Source of the DNA: Amphirosellinia nigrospora
Taxonomy: Eukaryota; Ascomycota; Sordariomycetes; Xylariales; Xylariaceae
Direction of reading: 5' to 3'
DNA: 64,000 bases
NCBI GenBank assembly: GCA_004123355.1
Contig: SCHM01000002.1
Coordinates: 3,507,569-3,571,568, forward strand
Part shown: positions 39,475-51,167 of the stretch, one piece after another
Layout of the letters: every line of letters starts with the position of its first letter
How positions within the stretch are numbered: position 1 is the first letter of the stretch
Program-made: the position numbers and the translations under genes
The notes under the pieces: generated by a model
Seen by the model: only the letters and a program-made list of their open reading frames with translations
Told to the model about the DNA's origin: nothing
Databases searched by the model: none

Positions 39475-40955
39475 TGTAACTTATCCACTTTTTGTCTAGC
39501 GATAAGCGTTTGTCTAACTGGAAACTGAAATTGACATGATATACATACACCTATTACTTTACTAGCCCCGTCTAATGTGATGTCACAAGGGCTCGGATAA
39601 AGGGCTTCGAATTGGTTCAAATTGAATAGTGAGCAACTATTGTGTCAAAGGGCCATATAGTAGTATTTAAGCGAAATGTGTGTGGGATCTCGGCTAGATC
39701 TGTGTGACATGTAACTTGCTTTGACGTCCGGTGAGGTAGAGATTGATATGTTTCGTTTGCTGCAAAGACACTGGCACTCGTGAGCGTAAAAAGGGTTTAG
39801 CGAAGGCCTTGGAAGGTATAAAATTATGATCATCTTCTACAGAATCAAGGGGCCTATAAATATTTACCCCTCTAGTCCTTCGAAGTAGGAGAAATCTATT
39901 CTATATACTTAAAAGCTTCGTATACTATTTCTTATTTCGCTCCGGAGGTCGGGAGTTACACTCGGATACTTCTATGGAGCCGGGAACTGAGGGGATTCAG
40001 GGTCCGAGACCTCCGCTAATACAGATACGCAGTATGACTAACGATGAGTGGTATAAGTACCAATACGTGTGACAGTGGACGATCTTAGGATCAACTTCAA
40101 ATTAGTACTCTAGAGGCGATATAAAGTAACATACTCACGCTTTTTAATTCTGCCACATGTAGTACCAGTATTGTTGTGCTAAGTCTCATCTTACCCGCTC
40201 TTCAACTTGTTAGTCTGCAATAGAATTTACCACTATCCTAGGCCTAGATATTGCCTTTGCAGTCGGTATTGTGCTACAATGAGTAGTAGTGATGTTAGGG
40301 CTAGCTATTGGCAACTACAGGCTTCTTGACATAACTTATATATGCCTGTACTATCTTCAAGCCTTGGTCTTTTAGACGAAGCCTACTTGTAGAGACACGC
40401 TATAGACGACTTGGGTCAATATTGGTCTAGCTTAGGACAAGAATGGTAACTATAAGAGTATCTTAAGTACAATTATAGAGGATATCTATGACAGCTGGCC
40501 GACATCAGATTTATCTAGACGGTCGCATTGCTTATAGAGATGGACCGCGAAGAAGACATTCTCTCTTATAATTCAATGTAGATTGTCGGTGTCGGGGTTC
40601 GCTAAATGTGCATTATACGATACACTCCAATTACCCGTGGAAATTTGTTCCTCCGACGGAGGATTTCGGGGCGGCATGCAAGCACGTACGGGTAGCGCCC
40701 AAATATTACCAAGCTCCGGAGACGGGCGGGCGCCATTTTGGGCAAGTCGCGGAGCAGATACTTGAGTCGGGTAATTCCTCGAGGCTGGGCATGTTGGAAT
40801 AGTGGTGGCATATCCACGAATCTAAACGTTCAACTATGTCTAACAACTTGTATTTAAGGGCGATGCTCTACTTCGTGTCCGTTGCGTATGCCCAGCGTGT
40901 ACTAGAATTGCTAGAAGGCGAGAAGTAGGGTTTGTACAAAGGGGCAAGAATGACC
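39475..40955. other. Intergenic with inverted repeat and orphan frame
   Basis: An 8-bp inverted pair, CGGAGGTC near 39943 and GACCTCCG near 40008, could form a stem. A 64-codon frame at 40608-40802 (plus) reads plausibly (KHVRVAPKYYQAPETGG) but has no recognisable family and no start context. The rest is featureless. Confidence 0.4.
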
Positions 40956-42512
40956 ATGGCTATCATTGCGCCGTTTATTAGGACTCGCGGGAGCCGCTCT
41001 GCTCGCTGCATCTCCAGCCAGCTCGTCTCCGTTGGAGCGCCGGCAAACGGTCAACTTCCAATCAACCGGAAACCCTATCCTCGCCGACGGTTCGTACTAC
41101 TCGGGGGATCCGGCGCCAATCGTCGTCAACAACACGGTATACATCATCTCCGGGAGAGACCAGGCCGGCGCAACGGAGAACACTCATCATCAATCAATGG
41201 CAGATCTTTGAGTCGGCGGATCCGAACCCAAGTGGTGGTTCGTGGACACTCCACGCCAACGTAGTGCAGCCACAGACTGTGTTCTCGTGGGCGAGATCGG
41301 GCACTGCGTACGCGGCACAAGTTGTGCAGGGAAGGATGGCAAGTTTTACCTTTATGCGCCGGTAACGCAGTCGAGCACAAGTAGCGCGGATCCCTTCGCG
41401 ATCGGGGTGGCCGTGTCGGATAATTTCTCGGGCCATACAGACGCCCACCCATCCGGCCCATCATCTCGCAAAGCGTGCCGTCGCCTGGGAATAACATTCA
41501 GAACAACATCGATCCGACGGTATTAGTGGATGATGATGGACGTGTGTACATCTACTTCGGGACGTTCGGGCAGCTCCTAGCCTACGAGTTGAACACGGAT
41601 ATGGTGACGATCAAGAGCACTTCTGTGACGCGAGTCTCCTCGCTCACGGGTTTTTCGAGCCCCATGGCTCATGAAGCGCAAGGGTTATTACATGCTCTAC
41701 GCGGTAACAATGCCGGACCGAGCTCTCCGTGCACACCCACGAGTTATCACGCGTGTATCGCGTACGGCACAGCTTCGTCGCCGCTCGGTCCTTGGACATA
41801 TCGTGGGATCGTATTGGACATTGTATCCCAGCACGACATCACACCCGGGTGTATTTACCCGTGATGGTGGCTCTACCTACTACCTGGTGTACCACACGCG
41901 GGACGCGACGGGAGGAACCCATTTCCGGCGTAGCATCGCGCTGGACAAGCTCGAGTTCGACGACAGCGCATCTCCGCCGACGATCAAGAAAGTGACGCCG
42001 ACGCACCGGGCCACGGGCGCCACACAGCCGACGCGGAACATCGCACCACGGGCGAAGGCGGCGTCGGCGAACACGACGCCGATCCAGTACTGGGTAGAAG
42101 CGATCCACGACGGGCGCGTCGAGGCGAACCCGTTGCCGCCCGACTACTGGAGCTCGTACGCGGCCGAGCAGTCGCCGCAGAGCAGCACGCTGACGTACAC
42201 GTGGGACTCGGCCGTGCAGCTGAACGGGGTCGCCATGGCCTTCTTCGCGGACCAGCCTGCCGGCTCCAATATCGGTGTCCCGCCGCCGGCGTCCTGGCGC
42301 GTCGAGTACTTGAGCTCTGCCGGCGCGTGGACGCCGTGTCGCTCATGGGGTCGAGCGGGTATCCGACGGCGGCGACTGATTCGCCGCCCGAGGTTAGCTT
42401 TCAGACTGTGTCGACTACGGCGCTCAGGGCGATTTTGACGGCGTCGGGGAATGGCCAGTACGGTGGTGTAGGTGTCAAGGAGTGGTTTGCTTATGCGCCG
42501 ACTGCATCGTGA
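40956..42512 (+). CDS. Secreted glycoside hydrolase family 43 enzyme, several frame breaks
   Basis: Extracellular hemicellulase or pectinase side-chain enzyme (beta-xylosidase, arabinofuranosidase or arabinanase; the substrate cannot be fixed from sequence). A signal peptide is visible (RRLLGLAGAALLAASPASSS) followed by a KR-like site. The GH43 five-blade propeller carries the three expected acidic residues: Asp in SGDPAPIVVNNTVY, Asp in NIDPTVLVDDDG, and Glu in a FEAPWLMKRKGYYMLYA segment. A C-terminal beta-sandwich-like domain follows (about 42010-42512, including YTWDSAVQLNGVAMAFFADQ). The signal-peptide frame is not in phase with the ATG at 40956, and frame changes are also needed near 41186, 41336, 41430, 41662, 41705, 41833 and 42345. 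Corrected length is about 519 aa. No intron was needed. Confidence 0.85.
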
Positions 42513-43802
42513 GATGGCTGAGTTTCATGATAAACACCTAATGACGGGGACGCCTGCTCTTTCTTTACCTTTTTTCCATAGAAAATACTATAGCCTATGA
42601 TTTAACATAAGCCTCGCGAAAGCTATTAGCCACACGTTTATATCTTTCCATCACCCCCTCTTACTCCCCGTAAGTAAAGATGGGCTGTGGTGACGGTCAT
42701 TAAGCGCTTGCGTTGGGGAATTAATTGCCTTCGGTTACGAGCTCCATGGGCGGGCGTAGGTAACCATTGGTTTAGTAGCACAATTCCGTCTAGTTACATC
42801 GCATTTCGGGACTTTTTCTAAGTAGTTAGAGCGGGCCGTCAGCGTGGCGTTCGGTAACGGTGAGAACTAACCCCAAAGAAGGCATTGTGGTGTTTAGTAG
42901 GGGATTTGCGATGATGAGTCCAGCTCTCGGTTAGATAGAATACGATATTGACACCAGAAATAGTACCATCACCCTAAGCCTGGGAATGTAGTACCGGTAG
43001 ACCAAGATGAGGTTACCTAACTTATTATGTTGCTGAACAGTTATTGGCCAATTGATCTCTCGATACGCCGAAGTATATTAAAGGATGGGGTTTGTGAGAC
43101 CGTTGTACAGTACTTTGCTAACGGTTCCTTGGCGGGTTCCTCTTTATTTCCACGTGGGCGCTTCGGAATGCGTGCTACGACGAGGCGAGTCCCGAGAACA
43201 AGAAAGACGTCAAAGATCACTTAAGCCAAGATCTATGAGGTCTACCATCTGGGTAGGTGGGATACTACGGTGCTAATAGGGGGATGATTCGCCGCTGAGT
43301 TGGAGTAGTATGGTGTAAAATGGGAAAGGATGTAAATTTACGATGAGCAGACACCGGGGAAGAAGGTAGGTAGAAAGATGCCAGACCTTTTGGAGACTCG
43401 TTTATTGGATCCTGGATTGGAGAGAGATGGGATGAGGGGTGTTACCCCTGCACAAAAACAAGATTGGGTGTGTGCCAACACAGAGGCGGCGGTCACCACT
43501 CTGTCTTCAATCGAAGGCCATCTCCACGCTGAGCCTGCAAGTCATCTGCCGCTTATTTTTTCGTTATTATTGTAGCTTAGCTGCAGCCAACATGCCGTGC
43601 CGTAGGATGCCTAAGAAGTTGTTGCTACATTAGATAACTTAAGAGCCTTAGTGCCTCACATCATCTATACGTAAGTACTTTACGACCTCCATCCCATTAT
43701 TTCTTCTTGTTGATCATCCAGGTTGGGCTGCCATCGCAAGAATTTGGCGTTGACGAGCAACTAGGATATAGTATAGGATATAGTACAAACGCGATCGCCG
43801 TC
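42513..43802. other. Intergenic, no gene recognised
   Basis: Short frames only. The last 100 bp contain the imperfect direct repeat AGGATATAGTA near 43763-43782, just upstream of the methyltransferase start. Confidence 0.45.
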
Positions 43803-45493
43803 ATGGCTGCCGAGGGTTCCGAAGCCGCAGCGCCTCCGGCGTCTATATCTGCAGCGCCCATCATCCCGACCTCTCACTGGACAGAGCCGGTAAGTGCCAG
43901 TAATGAGCATGATATCGGAGGGCTACCTCCCTCAGCCTAGCTTGACGCCACAATCCGGGAAAAACTGACACGTCATTTGCTGCTCAGCAACAGGAGGGCG
44001 AGGAAGACGACGAGGAATATGTTTATGATGATGGGGACTCGGCACTTGGGGACGACGCGTGAGTCGCACTGGGACAATTACTGCTGTCGAGGCCTAAGTT
44101 GTAGCGCTGATGTCTTCCCGTAACAGCGTCAGTACGACGGCGTCACTGTCTGCGAGTATCTTAGAGTATCGTACTATTCACGGGCGGACATATCACTCGA
44201 TACAAGGTACCGCAGACCATTGGTATGCCCTATTTTACACATGGCTTCATTGGCTATTTGACTACCTCTCTCTAACTCAAGGTTAGGACACCGAATGATG
44301 ATGCGCACCTCGAAAGCATGGACTGCGTGTAAGAAGTGGCCTTGATATAGAGTCAATAGCTGCCTTGGCCGCCGGCTTACGTGTTCTCTTCATACAGCCA
44401 TCACTGCCTTACACTTCTTCTCGATAATAAACTATATCTCGCACCCATTGCTGAGGAAGGGGCAATAAGGGTTCTCGATATAGGCTGCGGAACCGGTGAG
44501 ACAACCATGACGGCCCTGTCTCCCTATTGCTGCTCGACCATGAGACACTAACAATCGACTTCCTAGGAATTTGGGCAATGTAGGGAGCTCCTCCCCTAAT
44601 GATGGCGATGTATACTCAAACACACGAAATCTAGTGACTTCGCAGACGCCCACCCTGAAGCCGAGGTCATCGGCACCGACATATCGCCCTCACAGCCAGA
44701 GTGGGTGCCCCCGAATCTGAAGTTCGAGATCGAAGACTGCACCCAGCAGTGGACGTATCCACGAAACGCATTCGACTTCGTGCACCTACGCTATCTCTTC
44801 GGCTCCATCTCCGACTGGGATGCTCTTTATGCGGAGGCCTTTAAGACGTGTAAGCCCGGTGGCTGGGTCGAGGCCGTCGACCCCTCGGTGAACCTGAGGA
44901 GTGACGATGGCAGTGTGAGGGAAGGGGCCGCGCTGTATGATTGGGGGCGCCTGTTCAACGAAGTCAGTGTCCGAAGGGCCCTCTTTTGTTTCATGTTTTG
45001 TCGATTTTTCTTCGTAGAGCTAACATAATCCGTGTCGGGTGTTATAGGCATCGTCAAAATACGGCCGTAGCATGAGCATGGTGGACGACGGCTCGATATC
45101 CGTGTCATTCAAGAAGGCCGGGTTCGTAGACATCCACTCAAGGACGTTCAAGCTCCCTGCGACGCCTTGGCCTAAGGACCAGAAACTACAACAGTTGGGG
45201 GCGTTCTGCCGGCTTGCGATGGAGCAGGATCTCGACGGTATGCATACTCAAAAAGTCTCTTGCAGTGGCTCGTTTCATCCTCCTAAACTCATCGATATCA
45301 TATTTATGCGAGACTGGATACTGACTATGATGCGGCACTAGGCTATGCAATGTACTTGTTTACGAATGCCCTGGGCTGGTCCGAGCAACAGGTAACAGTC
45401 TTCCTCGCGCGTGTGCGTAGAGAGATGCGCGATATGCGGATACAGCCGTATTTCGTCATCGAGGTCGTTTACGGGAGGAAACCCGAGCAATGA
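43803..45493 (+). CDS. LaeA-like SAM-dependent methyltransferase, intact, nine exons
   Basis: Class I methyltransferase resembling the LaeA family, some members of which regulate secondary metabolism and development. Exons: 43803-43889, 43994-44058, 44127-44222, 44287-44328, 44398-44495, 44567-44579, 44635-44962, 45048-45237 and 45342-45493. They sum to 1,071 nt (356 aa plus stop) without any frame correction, and all introns are GT-AG. The start is MAAEGSEAAAPPASISA, followed by an acidic stretch EGEEDDEEYVYDDGDSALG. Motif I is VLDIGCGTG followed by IWAIDFADAHPEAEVIGTD. Family-typical segments FDFVHLRYLFGSISDW and KPGGWVEAVDPSV follow. Exon 6 is only 13 nt and splits motif I from its continuation. 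The substrate is unknown and this need not be LaeA itself. Confidence 0.92.
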
Positions 45494-46893
45494 TGTTTCT
45501 CAATCAAAGCTTGGACGAGCATATGAAGTTACGTGACAACATCGCAAATTTTGGAGTAAAATGCATCAAGTAAGGAGTGGGTTTGGATATGTTTAACGAG
45601 ATTTCATGCTCCCTCGGCGTTTCCTGGCATCGGTGTCCCAATATTAGCATATTTCCTCGTTGTTACTCTACTTGAGAATCTAGCTTTCATTATACAGTAG
45701 TTACTGGTATTTTCAGACCGTCGAGTTTTCATCTGATATCTCGACGATTGAGATAGTGCACTGTAAGCTAATTACTTCAGTCCCTCTCGACCACGAGCAA
45801 TGCATTGGCTTGAACGGGAGTTCTCTGTCGCTTGTTTGAGTATTAAACAGGTGCCTCTATTTGAAGACGTGACACTGTTCTGATGAATACTGCGGCGGTT
45901 TAAATTAAATACTTTACTGATATCCTTGTGATATGTTCGATCACATATGATGTCTTAGTTTCTCACTCGGTGGTCTTCTGACTGCAGAACTCCTTCCACT
46001 ATCACACGGGACCGGGAGCTGCTTCTTCGTCTTCCCATAAACTCCAAGGCGGGTAGGGCGACTTGTCACATACGGGCTAATAGGCAACGAGAGGCGCCCG
46101 CTTAGTTAGACCCAATGGACAACGTTCGCTTTAAAGTAATATGAAATCTGCCCTTTCAAGTCGCGTAGGGCAGGTCTTTTAACCTAGACGCCGCATTGGT
46201 AAGTCGCTCGTCGTTGATATCTGCCAGGTGAATCTCCATTCCGATTGTGCTAAGACTCATGTTTGTGGTTGATAGTACGATACATATCAACTTGGAGTTT
46301 TGATATTTGCCCCGTCATGAACAGCATACAGTGTATATGTCGTACCCTGTCGGGCCGTCGGTCTGCAATGCGATTTGGAATTTGTTATTAGAGCCAAGGC
46401 ACCATGGCTCCAGGTAGAGTTTCTTTACTCATGATGTCCGCTGAATTCATGAAAATTCACAGCCTGGCTTAAAAATAATAGATAGGGTTCGTAGCATATA
46501 TCAAGATAGGCTGGATAGAATGTGTGGACGTCGCTGCACAAGCTGCCGGTTCGGGGACATCAACTATGATGAACAATTTATTGAATGTGGTTGTAGCGAA
46601 ATAGAATAAACCTATCTCATTGTGCTGATATGAGTCGGGCTATTGTACTAATGACGTCAATTATCCGCTCACTCATCTGCGCATAGGATCATATCCATCC
46701 AGCTTGTCGGGGCGTAGTGTAACATGAAGTAGCTACATTCATTCATGTTCACCAATCGTACCTCCCATGATCAGAGGGTGCCTTGTTCCACAGCGCGCTC
46801 CGTAAACTTGCGTTTTACTCACTACCCTGGGCCTGGGTATATATCATTCCTCTTTTGTTCCCGTCCGAATGTCCTCTCGAGTTTAGTCGTCGC
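45494..46893. other. Intergenic, no gene recognised
   Basis: Convergent downstream region of the methyltransferase and uL14. No frame of note. Confidence 0.5.
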
Positions 46894-47886
46894 TTACATA
46901 ACGACACCCGCGTTCGAAGCAATACGCTAAAGCGAATCAGTCTTGGTTCAGTGCATACAAGGGATACTTCGCCATAATAAGCAACGTACCGGCCACAACT
47001 CTGCTGATTCCTAGTCCGAGTGTTAGCATTATTGTGATATCAAGTTGTAACGAGGGAACAGGAGGCTCTGTACCTTTCCAACGGGGCCTGTAATGGCAGA
47101 GCCCTTCATTTCACCTTTGGGGTTCACGATCTAATTGGCGTAAGCACGGCGCAAGAAAGCAGACGGCCAGTTCAATACTTACAACTCCGGCGTTATCCTC
47201 GAAGTAGAGGAATACGCCATCAGTACGCTTCCATGGTTTCGACTAGATGAGTTAGCCTAGGCCCATAGACGAATACCCCGGGGAAATTACCTGGCGAACG
47301 ACGACAGCGGGATGTACTTTCTTTCGCAGTTCAGGCTTGCCCTATTATCAATTAGTAGATGAAACTACCAAAGCCAAGCCGAAGAACCTACCTTCTTGAC
47401 AGTTGCCATAACCATATCACTAAAAAGTCAACTCAGAACCAGCAATTTTGGCTGCTAAGAACGTACCACACCCGCAGCAGGGAGACGGTTGAGTCGAGCA
47501 CCGATACCCTTGACGGAAATGATGTACAGGTTTCGCGCGCCAGAGTTATCGGCCTATGATCGTTAGTGACCACTTATCATCAGGTGAATCGGGGGCGTCG
47601 AGGCCGTCGGGTTTCGCATGTATCGGGCGTTCGTTACGTACACAGTTCATGACGGCGCCACTAGTCAATTCGTCAGTGAAATAAAGACCGAGGTAGGGTC
47701 TGGGGGACATACACCGGAAGACCTTTGGTCATGCGGAGCTTGGCTCCAGGAGCACCTCGTCTGTGAGGTTAGAATCAGCACAAATTCCCATTCCATTCCA
47801 TTCCATTCCAAAGTGAGAGGAGCTGTCTTCGTTGTCGATGGGCAACGGTCCAAAGATCAAGAAAGCACCTACGATAATTTGGCCAT
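46894..47886 (-). CDS. RPL23: 60S ribosomal protein uL14 (L23), ten tiny exons
   Basis: Component of the large ribosomal subunit near the intersubunit face. Exons on the minus strand: 47873-47886, 47713-47760, 47642-47660, 47467-47553, 47392-47419, 47291-47341, 47183-47242, 47074-47130, 46990-47010 and 46894-46926. Readable segments are [96 protein letters not shown] and [10 protein letters not shown]. Introns are 47-112 nt and GT-AG. The sum is 418 nt; two G bases seem missing at the end of exon 4 (GVG/D junction, near 47467), and adding them gives the canonical 139 aa. Exon 1 has only 14 nt (MAKLS). The many introns are unusual for so short a gene. Confidence 0.93.
47785..47810. repeat. (ATTCC)n pentanucleotide repeat in uL14 intron 1
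   Basis: About five ATTCC units, all within the first intron of the uL14 gene. Confidence 0.85.
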
Positions 47887-49142
47887 CCTGCTCGTCTGTG
47901 GTAGTGGTGGACTTGTCTGCGGTGGTGGTGGACTTGGTGCTCGATGATGCTGGACTTGGAGTTGAACAGGCCAGGCGAGATTGTTTTTTGAACAGCGTGG
48001 GTAGGTAAAAATCGGTGGGGGTTTCTTATCATTCAAGATAGGTTATCAGCAATGACCCGGGCTTTAGCCACAGATGCCACAGATACCACATATACCCCAC
48101 TTTCTTCTCGCACTGTCGCAGTGGGGTTTCTATTTTTGGGTCATCATGGGCAGTGCCGCACACAGTCGAAATAAGTCAAACACAGTGCACGATCTTACTG
48201 GTTACTTCACCTAGGCTCAAATAATCAGCGTGTATTGCTTTCCGCTTGTTTGAGAAATTACAATTAATAGATTTACTTAAATCAAATAGATACAAGCGAT
48301 AAAAATGTCTAACTCTATCTCGTTTCGATGACATGTGAAGCGTAGTGTTGTCTTGTTTGCCAGTGAATCAAAATATCATTTGCTCTGTCGTCGGGGCTGC
48401 CACACAAACACTTCAACATTTCTGAGCAACACACATCTCTCTACGCTGGATACTAAGCCTAAACAACCATTCATCCTTATTAATATTGATAGTATGACAG
48501 CATTCAAGTTTGCAGTCGTGATGTACGGTTGCAATGTGGCCGCAGGCAACATAATTACTCGAAGCGCAAGTTTAAAATATGTCCCATTATTATAACCGCC
48601 AAAAGCCAGTTTAGATGGAATCTCTATTCGTTTAAGACAGCTTTCAAAGTAGAGTCTTTAATCGATAATATTTGAAAGAAAAAATGCATCTCGCAGCATC
48701 TCCAGCTTTTTGTTCACGTTAATAAGTAGTAAGGTAAATGACTGGGTACCTAATACCCAGGTATTCAAGTCGTTACCTAGGTAGCTGGAAACCCGAAATT
48801 TGATACTGTAAGGTAAGTTGTGTCTGGCAAGTACGCCCAAACTATTCATTATAGTAAACAAACGATTACCTTACCAATACTAATGACTGTCGTGTTGGTG
48901 TTTGTGTCTCGGTTGTTTGTCCTCGCAGTTGACCTGTTGTCGGCCCAGTTACACGCGTAGACCATGCGTAGACCATGCTCACTTCCAGAATATTCATATA
49001 TCTAAGCCAGTAGAGAACCCTTCCCTCTCACATGTTGGTGCTTAATTAACACCATAGTTGTCAGTCAACCTCAATCAAAAAGCCCGACCTCTCTCCACTG
49101 ACATTCGCCTGCCACACATTCGGACACAGTGCCTTCTCCGCA
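47887..49142. other. Promoter region of divergent uL14 and F-box genes
   Basis: Contains a stem ACCCCACT / AGTGGGGT (48094-48101 and 48120-48127), about 210 bp upstream of the uL14 start, and short repeats of GCCACAGAT type before it. No gene was recognised. Confidence 0.45.
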
Positions 49143-50433
49143 ATGGCGTCCCTCCTGGAATCTTTACCGGTCGAACTGATCGAGTCCATCGTGAAGTTTC
49201 TCAACCGTCAAGACATCGGCTCTTTGCGACACGCCAGTCGCCTCATGGAAAAAAGGCTTCACATGGATCTTTCGCTAAACGATTTCGTCGCAAGAATATC
49301 AGATTGGAAGAGAGAGACGCTCAACAAACTGGCGCAACTGAGCAGCGAGATTAATGCAACTAGCTTGATACAGCATTGCACCGTTACCGGTATCGTTGGG
49401 CTTCGTGAGGGACCGACACTGGAGCGTCCAATCGATGAATATACACGCCTTCTGACTGCTATATTCGTAACATGAAAACTAGTATCAAGTCTGGTTCCAT
49501 TACTTGGCTGATCCTCCGCGTCGTCTTACGTCTTACACGTCGTTATGGTCATAAGGGGGAGGATAAGAGGGTGACAGCGCGGGATACCCTCGAGGTCACG
49601 ATGACGGCGCTGCACAGGTCGGGTCTCTCCGTGCACGGGCATCTCGACTTATTCGGCAATGTCCCAAGCTGCGGCCTAGAGTATAGCGCGTTCCTACGCC
49701 TCGCACAAAGACCTGGCCAGCAACTATCTTCCAATACTTGCGGGAGCTGACGTTGACTGTTTCATCGTCCATAATCAGTACTATGCCTTTGAGCTATTCC
49801 AGGCATCTCATCCCGGAGAATAGCTCGCACCAGGGCGAGCATTTGGTGCTTACTTTGGACGCAATCTCGCATTTATCAGCCATAATGCCGAAACTAGAAA
49901 GGCTTGATTTTTGCTGGTTTAATATTGATCGAAGAATGTCGACCTTAAGAGTACCACGACCTGTTCACGAGATTACGAGCTCCTCGCCACCCCTTGCTCT
50001 TATCGAACTCACTCTACGCGGCGTAGATATTTCGGCAGCCACCCTTTGTCAGTTCATCAGGGCTACCAATCCTTGGGCAATCAGATTGAAGGACGTAAAT
50101 CTCGTCGCTGGAACATATGCTTCTGTTTTTAAGTATATAACGCACCCCGCTACATCGCCACAATGTTACCAGTTCGAAGAGCTTCGCCAGCGCTTAACAT
50201 GGTACACTTCAGTGCACCGGATGAACCAGAAGATTTAAGCGAGATAGATGCCTTATTTAGACCTACTAGGATCTCACAAATTGTAGACGATGTGGGACAA
50301 GAAGGCATTGTCCATCACCTAATGCCAATACTACTACCCGCGCACACCCCCCGGGCGCATGTATGCCTCCCTGCATTTGGACCACCTATATCTCAATCAT
50401 TTCCATTTGTTCCGCGGAATGGGCGACATATAG
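49143..50433 (+). CDS. F-box protein, several frame breaks
   Basis: The start MASLLESLPVELIESIVKFL is a classic N-terminal F-box, which would bind Skp1 in an SCF ubiquitin ligase. The C-terminal part (YLRELTLTVSSS, HLSAIMPKLERLDFCWFNID, ALIELTLRGVDISAATLCQF, VHFSAPDEPED) looks like the leucine-rich substrate-binding part common in Pezizomycotina F-box proteins. Frame changes are needed near 49471 (an added base before ATGAAAACT), near 49725 and near 50190, and the end is read at TAG 50431-50433. Corrected length is about 430 aa. The substrate is unknown. Confidence 0.75.
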
Positions 50434-51167
50434 ATGTCAAGATTGGCCTCCGTTAAGGCTAGCTCCAGGATTCTCGAGGCTTTTCTTCTGGGTTTAACGT
50501 TGAAGGCAACCAAACATATCTGGGGACTCCCAAAAATGAGGTCAAGGAACTTGGATGATTATTCTCACAGCTGGATTAATGTAACTAGGCATGAGTTAGT
50601 CAGCGATGATATCCGAATCTAGCGCGAGACATCCATTGTAACCACGAGCAGCCTATTTAGGGGACATATTTCCCCGACGAGTCACAGTGATTTATATTTG
50701 AACCGCTACATCTCGGTAATAAGCAGCTAACAGATTCTGAAGTACCTCATTATCTTCGTAGCTATATTCGTGTTAATGCGCCACATTTGAGGAATAAGAA
50801 GGGGGCATGAGCCATAACCCAACCCGATTGGATTTGTTCCTACGAGCGGGATTCGGGTCTGCGTAGACCTACAAACATTTTCGCCAGGTCAGGTGGACTT
50901 ACGTAGGGCTACCAATGGTTTGGACCGTTATGACTAAGTGACACGCGTGATCTCCAAACGTGGAAGAGCATGTCTCATGATATTGGTCTCGCTACTAGGC
51001 CTGGCTTATGTACGTGGCAAAGATACACCAGAAGATAGAGTACAATGAGTGCTTTTATATAAAGTTTCTGTAAATTATTGAGCTACACCAATAACTAGCC
51101 ACTACTCTGATTAGACCATGGCAACTTATTTTTTCTGATTGCTACTAAGCCTGTTCTATATTTTGTA
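50434..51167. other. Intergenic, no gene recognised
   Basis: Convergent 3' region of the F-box gene and the Zn2Cys6 gene; nothing recognised. Confidence 0.45.

Noticed and set aside
41984-42346. 120-codon Arg/Ser-rich minus frame
   Set aside because: Shadow of the GC-rich GH43 C-terminal domain.
47785-47810. (ATTCC)n as human satellite contamination
   Set aside because: It is only about 26 bp and lies inside an intron of a fungal gene whose exons flank it.
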